Source: Deinococcus aestuarii (GTDB lineage: Bacteria; Deinococcota; Deinococci; Deinococcales; Deinococcaceae). From it: a DNA stretch of 64,000 bases. Made by a program: the position numbers and the translations under genes. Positions 26,857 through 35,925 of this stretch are shown here, one piece after another. The notes below the pieces were generated by a model that saw nothing but the letters and a program-made list of their open reading frames with translations, ran no database searches and was not told the DNA's origin. The stretch spans positions 1 to 64,000 of the forward strand of contig NZ_JAHKSN010000021.1 of the NCBI RefSeq assembly GCF_018863415.1, in the 5' to 3' direction. Position 1 is the first letter of the stretch. Each line of letters opens with the position of its first letter.

Positions 26857-29351
26857 AGACGGTTTCCCCTGAGCAGCTCTCGACCCGCCTTCGGGCATGG
26901 GCTGAGACCCATCCCACGACGGTCTCCGACGAACACCGTGCTATTCGAGAGGCATTTCAGACACGCTTTCCGCTGGAGACGCTGCAGGACCTTCCATTGG
27001 AGGAGTACGCCATCGGGCGCGGGGACGCCGACAACTTCTGCTACTGGCTCGAACAGAAAACTCAGATGCTCGGCAGCATTCGTGGCGGGACGTCCAGCAA
27101 ATTCGGCGTGTACTGGAGCCAGAAGCAGCAGGAGTACGTCGTCAATGCCGCGTTCAGCAGCCCTGAGGACGCCCGCAGCCGCATTTTGGGCGCCATTGCC
27201 GAGGGTGCCGAGCATCTTGAGGGGGGCGACATCGTCGGGCTTGACGAGGCGACAGCGTCGATGGGCGAGTCGCGTTACAGCCTGCGCCTCAAACCCCTGA
27301 CGCTGTATTTCCCGGACCGGCTGCTGCCAATCACCAACCCCGAGCATTTGCAGGGGTTCCTGCGCGCTTTCGGACAGGAACCCTCCGGCGACCAGGCAGC
27401 CCTGAATCACCAACTGCTCTCCTTCCTGCGGACGGTGCCGGGCACGGAGCCCTACGACACCGTGGGCCTGATGCGCTTCCTGTACAGTGAGTTTCCGCCG
27501 GTGAAGTTGGCCGACTCCCTCGGACGTCAGGTCTGGAAGGTGGCGGTAGGGGAGGGGTCCGCCTTCCTGGGCGACGCGTTGAAGTGGGACGCGGTGTTCA
27601 TCGGGTCACACCTGCCCGACCTCAGCACCGTTCTGCCAAAGGATATGCCGGAGGCCCTCGCCGAGGTGGGCGATGACCGCGGCTTTGCGTCTTCGGCCGT
27701 CAACTTTGCCCACCGTATGCGTGAGGGCGACGTGGTGCTCGTCAACCGGGGAATGAAAACTGTGGCCGCGGTCGGGCTGATCGACGGGCCATACCTGGCG
27801 CCAGGCGCAGAATTCAACCCGATGACCCCGGAAATCCTGGGGGACCGTTCGCCTTTTTGGGCCCATGCCCGGCGTGTGCGGTGGCTGCTCACGGCTGAAC
27901 TGCTACTGCCCGCGGATCTCCCCCTGCTGGCCGTCAAGACGGTCACCTCTCTGCCAGAATCGACCCTTCAGGCCGTCCTCGGGGCGTACGCGGCGCGGGA
28001 CGGCTCGCCGGAGAACACCGCCCGGCTGGAGGAGTTGGGTTGGGCTGGAGGCGTGTCAGGGGACGTGCGACCCCCCAATGCCGTGTGGAGCGAGGAGGTG
28101 CAGTACCTCATGGATGTAGCCTCTCACACGAGGAACATCGTGTTGTACGGACCGCCGGGCACCGGCAAGACTTTCACGGCACGCGAGTTCGCCCAGGCGT
28201 GGCTGGGCTCTCCCCAGACCACCACCGTGTCATCTCGCCCTGCGAAGGCCCAGCGGTGGTGGGAGGTCATTGCCCTGGCGCTCTCGGACTTGGAAGAGGC
28301 GACCGTCCCCCAACTCCTCCAGCATCCCGAGGTGCAGGCGCTCGCCGGTCAGCGCCCCGACAACAACTCCGTGAGCAGCACGGTCTGGCGGCAACTCCAG
28401 AGCCACTCCCGCCCGGAAGACGGCGGGACGGTGGATCGGCACAGGCCCTCCGTCTTCACCCGGTCGGGCAATGACCCCGCGTCATCGGCCTGGACCCTGA
28501 CCGAGGGGGGGCGGGCTGAGGTCGCCCGGTTGCGTGACGAACAGCCGGAAGTCGCCGAACTGCCGGGGGACACGGCTCTCTCCCCCGGCCTGCACCTGAT
28601 CACGTTCCACCCGGCCTTCACCTACGAGGAGTTCGTGGAGGGCCTGCGTCCGACCCGCAGCGGGGGCTTCGAGATCAGGGACGGGGCATTCAAACGCATC
28701 TGCCGTGCCGCCCACGAGAACCCCGACCAGGACCACGTGGTGATCATCGATGAGATCAACCGCGCTGACACCGCCAAGACCTTCGGCGAGCTGATCACCC
28801 TGCTGGAGGACGACAAGCGGGCGGAACCCGGCACCCTGGGGCGCTACGCGGTCACCCTGCCGTACTCTGACGCGCCGGACAACCGCTTCAGCGTGCCCAG
28901 CAACGTGTACATCGTCGGCACCATGAACACGGCGGACCGGTCGATCACGCTGATGGACGTGGCCCTGCGGCGCCGCTTCACCTTTATCGAGGTGCCGCCC
29001 AGGCCGGAACTCCTGAAGGGGCTGGTCGAGGGGACAGGGCTGTCCCCCGAACGGCTCCTCACGACGCTGAACGAAGGCCTCACCGCGGCGCTCGACCCAG
29101 ATCACCGGGTCGGCCACGCCTACCTGATGGGACCGACCCTGAGCGTCCGTGACCTGTCGTTCCGCTGGCGGCACAAGCTCGTGCCACTGCTTCAGGAATA
29201 CTTCTACGCCCGAGACGAGCAACTCCGCAGCCTGTTGGGGGAGGCCCTCCACGACGACGCGACCGGGAAGGTGAGGTTAGGTGACGACGACCTCATCGCC
29301 GCACTGGTGAAATTCACAGGGACCGGTGGGGCGTCCATATCCTCTGCGTAA
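26853..29351 (+). CDS. mcrB: McrB-type AAA+ GTPase of a modified-DNA restriction system
   Basis: An 832-residue protein. The C-terminal half is the McrB AAA+ motor: YGPPGTGKTFTAREF (~432), VVIIDEINRAD (~628) and GTMNTADRSI (~688), the last being the family signature. The N-terminal part differs from E. coli McrB. Residues ~250-350 (FIGSHLPDLSTVL, REGDVVLVNRGMKTVAAVG) look like an EVE/PUA-type pocket of the kind that reads modified bases. With McrC it should cleave DNA carrying particular modified cytosines, which would complement BREX against phages with modified genomes. It has a GTG start overlapping mcrC. Confidence 0.9.
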   Translation: MKTVSPEQLSTRLRAWAETHPTTVSDEHRAIREAFQTRFPLETLQDLPLEEYAIGRGDADNFCYWLEQKTQMLGSIRGGTSSKFGVYWSQKQQEYVVNAAFSSPEDARSRILGAIAEGAEHLEGGDIVGLDEATASMGESRYSLRLKPLTLYFPDRLLPITNPEHLQGFLRAFGQEPSGDQAALNHQLLSFLRTVPGTEPYDTVGLMRFLYSEFPPVKLADSLGRQVWKVAVGEGSAFLGDALKWDAVFIGSHLPDLSTVLPKDMPEALAEVGDDRGFASSAVNFAHRMREGDVVLVNRGMKTVAAVGLIDGPYLAPGAEFNPMTPEILGDRSPFWAHARRVRWLLTAELLLPADLPLLAVKTVTSLPESTLQAVLGAYAARDGSPENTARLEELGWAGGVSGDVRPPNAVWSEEVQYLMDVASHTRNIVLYGPPGTGKTFTAREFAQAWLGSPQTTTVSSRPAKAQRWWEVIALALSDLEEATVPQLLQHPEVQALAGQRPDNNSVSSTVWRQLQSHSRPEDGGTVDRHRPSVFTRSGNDPASSAWTLTEGGRAEVARLRDEQPEVAELPGDTALSPGLHLITFHPAFTYEEFVEGLRPTRSGGFEIRDGAFKRICRAAHENPDQDHVVIIDEINRADTAKTFGELITLLEDDKRAEPGTLGRYAVTLPYSDAPDNRFSVPSNVYIVGTMNTADRSITLMDVALRRRFTFIEVPPRPELLKGLVEGTGLSPERLLTTLNEGLTAALDPDHRVGHAYLMGPTLSVRDLSFRWRHKLVPLLQEYFYARDEQLRSLLGEALHDDATGKVRLGDDDLIAALVKFTGTGGASISSA

Positions 29352-29418
29352 GAAGTCCTCCTCGCCGAGCGGACGGGACGGCCCGACCGTAAAATCACGG
29401 ATTACGGGAGCGTCGTGC

Positions 29419-30069
29419 ATGAAGATCAGCAAGAAGGCCATTGAGGAAGTTATCCGCAGCGTCGAGGCCAGCGAGGCGGGGGAAGTCGTCGTCTCGTTCG
29501 AGGAGTTCTGGGCCCACTTCGGCGTGGCCGACACCATGCAGGCCCTTCAACAGCAGGTGGCCGAACGGCTGGCCGCCGAGGGTTTGGAGGTGTCCTTTGA
29601 GGTGGTCATCGCCCTCCCACCGGAGGACCTGCCGCAGCGCGCGGAGTTCGCCTTCCCCGCCCGACCCGCGCCTGTCGACCTGTCGGCAGAGACCCTGCGT
29701 GCCCTCAGCATCCAGCAGCCCTGGGTCGAGCTGATCCTGCGCGGCGAGAAGAACCTGGAGTACCGCTCCCGCCGGCTGCGGGAGATGGGGCCCCTGCTGC
29801 TGCACGCCTCTGGCACGGTCGTCCCGGAGAACTTCGAGGGGCTGGATGTCGACACGGACGCCCTCCCTTACCGCGCGCTGGTCGGCCTTGTGGACGTGGT
29901 CGGCGTCGAGGAGGTGGAGGGGGAAGAGGGCCTGTACGCGTGGCAGCTCGCCCATCCGCGTCGCTTCCAGGCGCCCATCGCCTACTCCGGTGCCGCGGGC
30001 ATCTTCCGTGTACCCATGGGGAAGGTGGGGCCTGCCGTCCGTGCCGTGACGCTTGGGGCGTCTTCTTGA
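29419..30069 (+). CDS. ASCH-domain protein
   Basis: A 216-residue protein. The C-terminal ~120 residues are an ASCH (PUA-like) domain: RALSIQQPWVELILRGEKN, then RSRRLREMGPLLLHASG, ALVGLVDVVGVEEV and GAAGIFRVPMG. ASCH domains bind RNA or modified nucleotides, and some are nucleotide amidohydrolases. The N-terminal ~90 residues are helical and unknown. ATG 29419 is preceded by GGGAG at 8 nt; a start at 29326 would add an Arg/Ser-rich extension overlapping mcrB. The stop overlaps the TTG start of pglZ (TTGA), so it is translated within the BREX operon. It may sense modified nucleotides together with McrBC. Confidence 0.8.
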   Translation: MKISKKAIEEVIRSVEASEAGEVVVSFEEFWAHFGVADTMQALQQQVAERLAAEGLEVSFEVVIALPPEDLPQRAEFAFPARPAPVDLSAETLRALSIQQPWVELILRGEKNLEYRSRRLREMGPLLLHASGTVVPENFEGLDVDTDALPYRALVGLVDVVGVEEVEGEEGLYAWQLAHPRRFQAPIAYSGAAGIFRVPMGKVGPAVRAVTLGASS

Positions 30070-32627
30070 ACCCCGAGCGGGTGCGGGGGGCGCTCCAGGC
30101 CCTGTTCGAGGACGACCGCCGCTGGGCACACCACGGGAGGCGCTTGGTGTTCTGGTACGACCCGGAGGGGGACTTCCGGGAGGAGATCTCGCAACTGCAC
30201 CTCAGCGGCGTGGAGGTGTTCACCCTCTCCGGGACGCCCTTCGCCCTCAAGCGCCGCCTTGTCGTCGAGGAGCCGGAGCAGCCCTTCCTGCTTTACTCAC
30301 CTGGACCGCCACCGCCGCCCACCGAAAACTGGTTGCTCGACCTGGAATGCACCGGCGTGCTCTTCAATGCCGATCGCGCGGCAATGGTCTTCGCGGACCT
30401 CGGGTACCGCCGCCGGTCATTGGAGGCGGTGGTGCGTGCCCACCCGAAGTTTTTCGCGAGCAAGAAGCGGATCAGTGACCTCACGGGGCTGATGTTGCCC
30501 CCGGATGTGGACGAGCGCGGCCTGCTCACCGGTCTCCTCGCCGTGGCCGTGGGAGAAAAGGTCGCAGAGGGCTCGCTGGTGGTGCGCCGGGTGCTCGCCG
30601 GGGGCCTGGATGAGGCCGAGAACCCGGTGTGGGCCGAGCTCTCGCGGCTGGGTCTCGTGGGGGCGTTCTGGGAGCTCGCCGGGCAGGTCACGCTGTTTCG
30701 CGCGGAAGCTCCCACCCTGCGGCGGCTGTTCCTGTCGCTGCTGGTCTCCCACCTCGGACAGCAGCTCGGGGGAATGGTGCCCCCGGCCCTGGTGGGCATG
30801 AGGCTGCCGAACACCACGCCCGCCTACGCCCTGATCTCCGCGTGGCAGCGGGACGTTCGGGACGCGCCGCGCCTGACCGAACTCACCCTGGAGGTCGAGG
30901 CAGACCTCGGCATCGAGGCCTGGGCGCAGGGCCAGGAGCCGGAGGCGTACCAGCACGCCGACACGTTCCCCGTGCTGGAGCGGGTGGCGCTGCGGGCCCT
31001 CGTGCGGGCCCTTCAGTCCTCCGGAATCAACCTGCAGGGCGTGCTGGCGGTGGCCCGCACCCGGCAGACCCTGCACCACGCCGGGCGCTACGCCGCCGAG
31101 TACGCGGCCGTGATCGCCGCCGCGGGGCTGTTCGAGCAGCGCCGCTTGTTCAGCGGCACGTTTCCTGCCGACGCTGCGGTGCTCTTTGAGGGCTACGCTG
31201 CCCATCTGCACGTCTTCGACCGGCTCTACCGGCAGTACGTCACCGCCCTCGACCGCACGCCCGGCGACCTGCTCGCGGGGCTGACAAAGGCCGTGGAGGA
31301 CGTGTACGTCCATTGGTTTCTAGAGGGCGTCAACGGGGCTTGGACGGACAGTTTCGACGAGCGGTTGCCGGACCGGCTGAAACCTGCCCAGCGGCAGTGG
31401 ATGTTTTTCAGCCAGCACGCCCAGCCCCTGCTGGTGAAAAACGACCGGGACCGCGTGGTCGTCATCATCAGCGACGCCCTGCGCTACGAGGTGGCCACGG
31501 AACTGCGCGAGCGTATCATCGCGGACCTGCGCGGGGACCCAACCCTGGGCGGCATGCTGTCCACCCTCCCCAGCCAGACCCGCTGGGGCATGGCCGCCCT
31601 GCTTCCGGGGCAGCGGCTGACCTGGGACGCCGAGGGGGACCATGTCCTGCGGGACGGGGAGCCGACACGCGCTGACGACCGGGCCGCACAGCTCGCCCGG
31701 GCGGGATTTCCCAGCACAACCCTCAAGCTCGACCACCTGCTGGCCCTCAGCGTCGACGAGGGCCGCGCCCTCTTCGAGGGCAAGCGCCTGATCTACCTCT
31801 ACCACGACGCGATCGACGTCGTCGGGGACAAGCCCGCCAGCGAACGGGACGTCTTCTCCGCCTGCCAGGCCGCGCTAGAGGTGCTCGCCCGGGCGGTGAA
31901 ACGCCTGGCGAACAGCCTGAACACCTCCACCGTGATCGTCACGAGCGACCACGGCTTCCTGTACCAACGACAGGTGGTCGAGGAGGCGGACAAGCTCGCC
32001 CTGCCCGTAAAGGGTGCCCACGTCAGCGCCGAGCGGCGCAGCGTGCTCGGTCAGAACCTGCCGCCCGCCGAGGGCAATCTGCGTGTGTCTCTGGAGGCGT
32101 ACCAACCGATGACGGCGCCGGTCACCGCGCTATTTCCCAGAGGCACCCTGCGCTACCGGGTGGCGGGCGGCGGGGCGCAGTACGTGCACGGCGGCGCGAG
32201 CCTGCAGGAGATGGTGGTGCCGGTGCTCACGTACCGCCACAAGCGCGCGGCCGGGGGGCCGCAGGCGAGCCGAAAGGTCGGCGTGGAGGTGGTCGCGCGC
32301 TCCCGGCGCGTCACCAACACCCTGTTCAGCGTGCCGTTCGTGCAGGCCGAGGCGGTGGCGGAACGGGTGCGGCCCCGCACCGTCACGGTGAGGTTGGTGG
32401 ACGCCGCGGGACGGGAGGTGACCGACGTCAAGCAGCTCACCTTCGAGAGCGCCAGCCCGCACCCGTCCGAGCGCGAGCAGGTCGCCCGGCTGTCCGTCAC
32501 CCTGCAGGGTCCAGACGTCGGCGCCACCTACTTTCTCAGCGTCACGGACACGGAGGACGGCGTAGAACTCCTGCGCGAACCGTGGACAATTGCCATCGCT
32601 TTTCAGAATGACTTCGGAGACTTCTAG
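30066..32627 (+). CDS. pglZ: BREX-1 phosphatase-fold protein PglZ
   Basis: An 853-residue type 1 PglZ. The N-terminal VFWYDPEGDFREEI (~28) is typical. The alkaline-phosphatase-like core is seen in VVVIISDALRYEVATELRE (~463) and VIVTSDHGFLYQ (~623). PglZ is a metal-dependent phosphatase/nuclease-fold protein essential for BREX. The TTG start at 30066 overlaps the preceding stop and restores the conserved N-terminal helix; upstream frames would run inside the ASCH gene. It abuts brxL, whose GTG shares one base with the pglZ stop. Confidence 0.9.
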   Translation: MNPERVRGALQALFEDDRRWAHHGRRLVFWYDPEGDFREEISQLHLSGVEVFTLSGTPFALKRRLVVEEPEQPFLLYSPGPPPPPTENWLLDLECTGVLFNADRAAMVFADLGYRRRSLEAVVRAHPKFFASKKRISDLTGLMLPPDVDERGLLTGLLAVAVGEKVAEGSLVVRRVLAGGLDEAENPVWAELSRLGLVGAFWELAGQVTLFRAEAPTLRRLFLSLLVSHLGQQLGGMVPPALVGMRLPNTTPAYALISAWQRDVRDAPRLTELTLEVEADLGIEAWAQGQEPEAYQHADTFPVLERVALRALVRALQSSGINLQGVLAVARTRQTLHHAGRYAAEYAAVIAAAGLFEQRRLFSGTFPADAAVLFEGYAAHLHVFDRLYRQYVTALDRTPGDLLAGLTKAVEDVYVHWFLEGVNGAWTDSFDERLPDRLKPAQRQWMFFSQHAQPLLVKNDRDRVVVIISDALRYEVATELRERIIADLRGDPTLGGMLSTLPSQTRWGMAALLPGQRLTWDAEGDHVLRDGEPTRADDRAAQLARAGFPSTTLKLDHLLALSVDEGRALFEGKRLIYLYHDAIDVVGDKPASERDVFSACQAALEVLARAVKRLANSLNTSTVIVTSDHGFLYQRQVVEEADKLALPVKGAHVSAERRSVLGQNLPPAEGNLRVSLEAYQPMTAPVTALFPRGTLRYRVAGGGAQYVHGGASLQEMVVPVLTYRHKRAAGGPQASRKVGVEVVARSRRVTNTLFSVPFVQAEAVAERVRPRTVTVRLVDAAGREVTDVKQLTFESASPHPSEREQVARLSVTLQGPDVGATYFLSVTDTEDGVELLREPWTIAIAFQNDFGDF

Positions 32628-34645
32628 TGGACGACCTGAACGGCAAGCTCAACGCTACCTACCCTGGCAAGGTCGTGCGCAAGGACCTCACCGCCCGCAT
32701 CAAGGAGGGCGCGAACGTCCCGATCTACGTGCTGGAGTACCTGCTGGGGATGTACTGCGCCACCGACGATGACGCCACCATCGAGGAGGGCGTCACCCGC
32801 GTCAAGCGCATCCTCGCGGAGAACTACGTCCGCCCGGACGAGGCCGAGAAGGTCAAGAGCAAGGTGCGGGAACTGGGCCGGTACACGGTCATCGACCGGG
32901 TGAGCGCGCGGCTCAACGAGAAGGCCGACCGCTACGAGGTCGAGCTGATGAACCTGGGCGTGGCGGGCGTCGAGGTCGACGCGGTGGTCATCCAGCTGTA
33001 CGAGAAACTGCTGGCGGGCGGCATCTGGTGCATCCTGCAACTGGAGTACGACGCGAGCCACAAGCCCAGCCCCTTTCTCCTCGCCAGCCTCAAGCCCATC
33101 CAGATGCCGGCCACCGACATGGAGGAGCTGCGGGCGGGCCGCGCGGCATTCACCCGTGCCGAGTGGATGGACGTGCTGCTGCGCTCGGTGGGCATGGAGC
33201 CCACCGTGTTCGCCCAGCACGTCAAGTGGCACCTGCTCGCGCGGATGGTGCCCCTCGCGGAGAACAATTACAACTCGGTCGAGCTCGGCCCGCGTTCCAC
33301 CGGCAAAAGCCATGTGTACAAGGAGATCAGCCCCAACAGCATTCTGATCAGCGGCGGGCAGACGACCGTGGCGAACCTCTTCTACAATATGGCCCGGCGG
33401 CAGGTCGGGCTGGTCGGCCTGTGGGACGTCGTCGCCTTTGACGAGGTGGCGGGCATCAACTTCAAGGACAATGATGGCATCCAGATCATGAAGGACTTCA
33501 TGAACTCCGGGTCCTTTGCGCGGGGCAAGGCGGAAATTGCTGCGCCCGCGAGCATGGTGTTCGTCGGGAACATCAACCAGAGCGTGGAGAGCCTGGTGAA
33601 GACCTCGCACCTGCTCGCACCCTTCCCGCCCGCGATGATCGACACGGCGTTCTTTGACCGCATTCACGCCTACATCCCCGGCTGGGAAATCCCCAAGTTC
33701 CGCCCGGAGAGCTTCACCACCCAGTACGGCTTCATCGTGGACTACCTCGCGGAGTGGGTGCGGGAGCTGCGCAAAGTGTCCTACGCGGACGCCATCGACC
33801 GCCACTTCCGGCTGGGCAATAACCTCAATCAGCGTGACGTGCGGGCCGTGCGCAAGACGACCTCGGGGCTGCTCAAGCTGCTGCACCCGGACGGACAGTG
33901 CGGTAAGGAGGATGTCCGCGACGCCCTGGTGTATGCCCTGGGCGTGCGCCGCCGGGTCAAGGAGCAGCTCAAGAAGATCGGCGGTATGGAGTTCTACGAC
34001 GTGCACTTCAGCTACATCGACCTCGAGACGTTGGACGAGCACCACGTGACGCTTCCCGAGCAGTCGAGCGGAGCCCTGATTCCTGAAGGGCCGCTACAGG
34101 CAGGGCACGCCCATGCGGTGAGTCCAGCGGAGGGCGGCATGCTCGGTCTGTACCGGGTGGAGTTGCAGGCCACACCTGGCAACGGGCGACTCGTCCGGAC
34201 CGGCACGGCGAGCGCCTCTGCGGCGCGCGACGCGGTGAACATCGCGTTCAACTACTTCAAGGCGAATTCCAGTCGGGTCAGCGGCGGCATCAACCCGGAC
34301 GGCTCGGACTACCTGTTGCACCTGGTGGACGTGCAGGGCAACGGCGCACCGAAACACATCAGCCTTGCGCTGCTGATCTCCCTGTGCTCTGCTGCGCTGG
34401 GCAAAGCTCTTCAGCCGCAGCTCGTCCTGCTCGGGCAGATGACACTGGGCGGGACCATCAGCTCAGTGGAAAACCTCGCCGCGAGCCTGCAACTCGCCCT
34501 GGACGCCGGGGGGAAACGGGTGCTGCTCCCCATGAGTTCTGCTGCCGACCTCGCCACCGTGCCCCCGGAGCTCTTCTCCAAGTTCCAGGTCACCTTCTAC
34601 AGCGACCCGGTGGACGCGGTGTTCAAGGCGCTCGGCGTGCAATAG
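32627..34645 (+). CDS. brxL: BREX protein BrxL (AAA+ with Lon-like C-terminal fold)
   Basis: A 672-residue BrxL of standard length, with Walker A LGPRSTGKSHVYKE (~220-230), Walker B WDVVAFDEVAGI (~270) and a C-terminal Lon-like domain. The expected Lon serine box (GPSAG) reads GAPKHISLALL here and no catalytic lysine is evident, so peptidase activity looks absent. This fits reports of BrxL as an MCM-like DNA-binding motor. It starts with GTG directly at the pglZ stop and ends the BREX operon. Its last ~25 codons recur in degraded form near 35.65 kb. Confidence 0.9.
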   Translation: MDDLNGKLNATYPGKVVRKDLTARIKEGANVPIYVLEYLLGMYCATDDDATIEEGVTRVKRILAENYVRPDEAEKVKSKVRELGRYTVIDRVSARLNEKADRYEVELMNLGVAGVEVDAVVIQLYEKLLAGGIWCILQLEYDASHKPSPFLLASLKPIQMPATDMEELRAGRAAFTRAEWMDVLLRSVGMEPTVFAQHVKWHLLARMVPLAENNYNSVELGPRSTGKSHVYKEISPNSILISGGQTTVANLFYNMARRQVGLVGLWDVVAFDEVAGINFKDNDGIQIMKDFMNSGSFARGKAEIAAPASMVFVGNINQSVESLVKTSHLLAPFPPAMIDTAFFDRIHAYIPGWEIPKFRPESFTTQYGFIVDYLAEWVRELRKVSYADAIDRHFRLGNNLNQRDVRAVRKTTSGLLKLLHPDGQCGKEDVRDALVYALGVRRRVKEQLKKIGGMEFYDVHFSYIDLETLDEHHVTLPEQSSGALIPEGPLQAGHAHAVSPAEGGMLGLYRVELQATPGNGRLVRTGTASASAARDAVNIAFNYFKANSSRVSGGINPDGSDYLLHLVDVQGNGAPKHISLALLISLCSAALGKALQPQLVLLGQMTLGGTISSVENLAASLQLALDAGGKRVLLPMSSAADLATVPPELFSKFQVTFYSDPVDAVFKALGVQ

Positions 34646-34675
34646 GGCGCAGCCGCCCCTGTCGCAGGCAAGTAT

Positions 34676-35431
34676 TTAGCGGACGTGCCGAGCACGGTTA
34701 TGCAAGGGTCTTAAGAACGGCAGTTCCGCCGGCGGGGATCTGCGGTGCGCCGCCAACGCGTCGGCGACCCACTCAAACCCGGTGGAGGCGTGCTTCAGCA
34801 CCACGTTGGTCGCGGTGGGCGGCTCACGGAACCTCGGGTGCGTCCGGAGGGAAGGGGACTCTGCGCGAACGGCCTGGACAAATCCAGCGAAGTTTCTTAG
34901 AGCGGGACGGGCCGCGAGGAGCAGCTCAGGGAGAAGGTCTGGACAGCGTTCTACGATCAACGTGAATGGAACGTGGTGCCCACAGATCAGCCACTCCCGT
35001 CCATCGGGAGTCACGCCCTCCAGCGTCAGGTCGCCCACTTGACTCCACAGCAGCACCATGCCCTGTGTGCGGTTCGTTTTCCACCCGGGGGCCCGCTGAT
35101 CGTGTGACGCCTGATGTGGGCGGTGGGAAGCATTGTTGCTTCTTGTGATCCTGCTCGCCTTGACGGCGGCCGTGCTCATCAAGCGAATCTTCGCATTTGC
35201 CAGTTGATCTGAGCAGACGTGCTGGACCAGCACACTCAAGGCTTGGATCAGGGCCGGCTCCTCCCGCGCTAGGTCCACGACGTTGACGATGCGCGATTGG
35301 TGGCCCTGATGGACCTCCACGTAGCCGTCACTCCAGCAGCCTGTCAACGTGGCGCCTTGACCGTTCACCACGACAGGAACGTTGAGGGGCAGCCGGGTTC
35401 CCGCACGATTCAAATTCAGCGAGAGTGCCAT
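34676..35431 (-). CDS. Possible orphan gene of unknown function, 251 aa
   Basis: I do not recognise the product. It is the only long frame in this interval and is antisense to its neighbours. Its base composition is visibly less GC-rich than that of the flanking genes. The sequence shows normal-looking hydrophobic/hydrophilic alternation (for example QGMVLLWSQVGDLTLEGV and WLICGHHVPFTLIVERC) and no low complexity, which argues for a real protein. No good ribosome binding site precedes ATG 35431. It lies between brxL and a degraded second copy of the brxL 3' end, so it probably came in with that rearrangement. Confidence 0.45.
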   Translation of the reverse strand: MALSLNLNRAGTRLPLNVPVVVNGQGATLTGCWSDGYVEVHQGHQSRIVNVVDLAREEPALIQALSVLVQHVCSDQLANAKIRLMSTAAVKASRITRSNNASHRPHQASHDQRAPGWKTNRTQGMVLLWSQVGDLTLEGVTPDGREWLICGHHVPFTLIVERCPDLLPELLLAARPALRNFAGFVQAVRAESPSLRTHPRFREPPTATNVVLKHASTGFEWVADALAAHRRSPPAELPFLRPLHNRARHVR

Positions 35432-35627
35432 GTGTCAGCTTACAAACTTCAGTATCAAGGGGCAGCCGCAAATCTTCTCAAGAGCCGGGAGCCGCGGACG
35501 CTTTCACCCTTAATCCCATGAAGAACGGAGGTCAGTCGTAGGTTGTGGTGCTAGGTTGTCACCGCTTACTGGGAGCCACGCGTGCCCACCGCCCGTCCCG
35601 TCCGGAAGCGGGTGAGATCGGCTGAGC
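35432..35627. other. Intergenic stretch, nothing recognised
   Basis: No open frame with a start, binding site or motif is convincing here. It precedes the brxL fragment and may be debris from the same rearrangement. Confidence 0.4.
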
Positions 35628-35704
35628 GCTTCTCCAAGGTCTAGGCCACCTTCTACAGTGACCCCGTGGACGCGGTGTTCAAGGCGTTGAGCGTGCAGCG
35701 GGGC
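35628..35704 (+). pseudogene. Remnant of a second brxL 3' end
   Basis: About 77 bp align with the end of brxL (34571-34647). Both copies share CTTCTCCAAG, CACCTTCTACAG and then GTGGACGCGGTGTTCAAGG, with scattered differences (roughly 80% identity by eye). An in-frame TAG (TCTAG) interrupts the copy and the brxL stop is not preserved. No upstream brxL sequence is recognisable. The divergence indicates an old paralogous or foreign brxL rather than a fresh duplication. Confidence 0.75.
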
Positions 35705-35925
35705 TGTTCCCCGCCCGGAAGCAGGACACAGCCTGGGCGAACGTCGCCCCCGGTCATGTCTGCCGTCCCTCTGGCCGTGATCTTCGATTTCCTCCAGCGC
35801 CTGGGCGGGAGTGTCCGCACCGACAGCCCGCCGCTGCCAAGACGAGCACACCCCACCTTTGGAGGCTCCATCTGAACCGTCCCCCTTCCCGCGATCCTGA
35901 GCTTATTTCCCTCATTCCTGATCTT

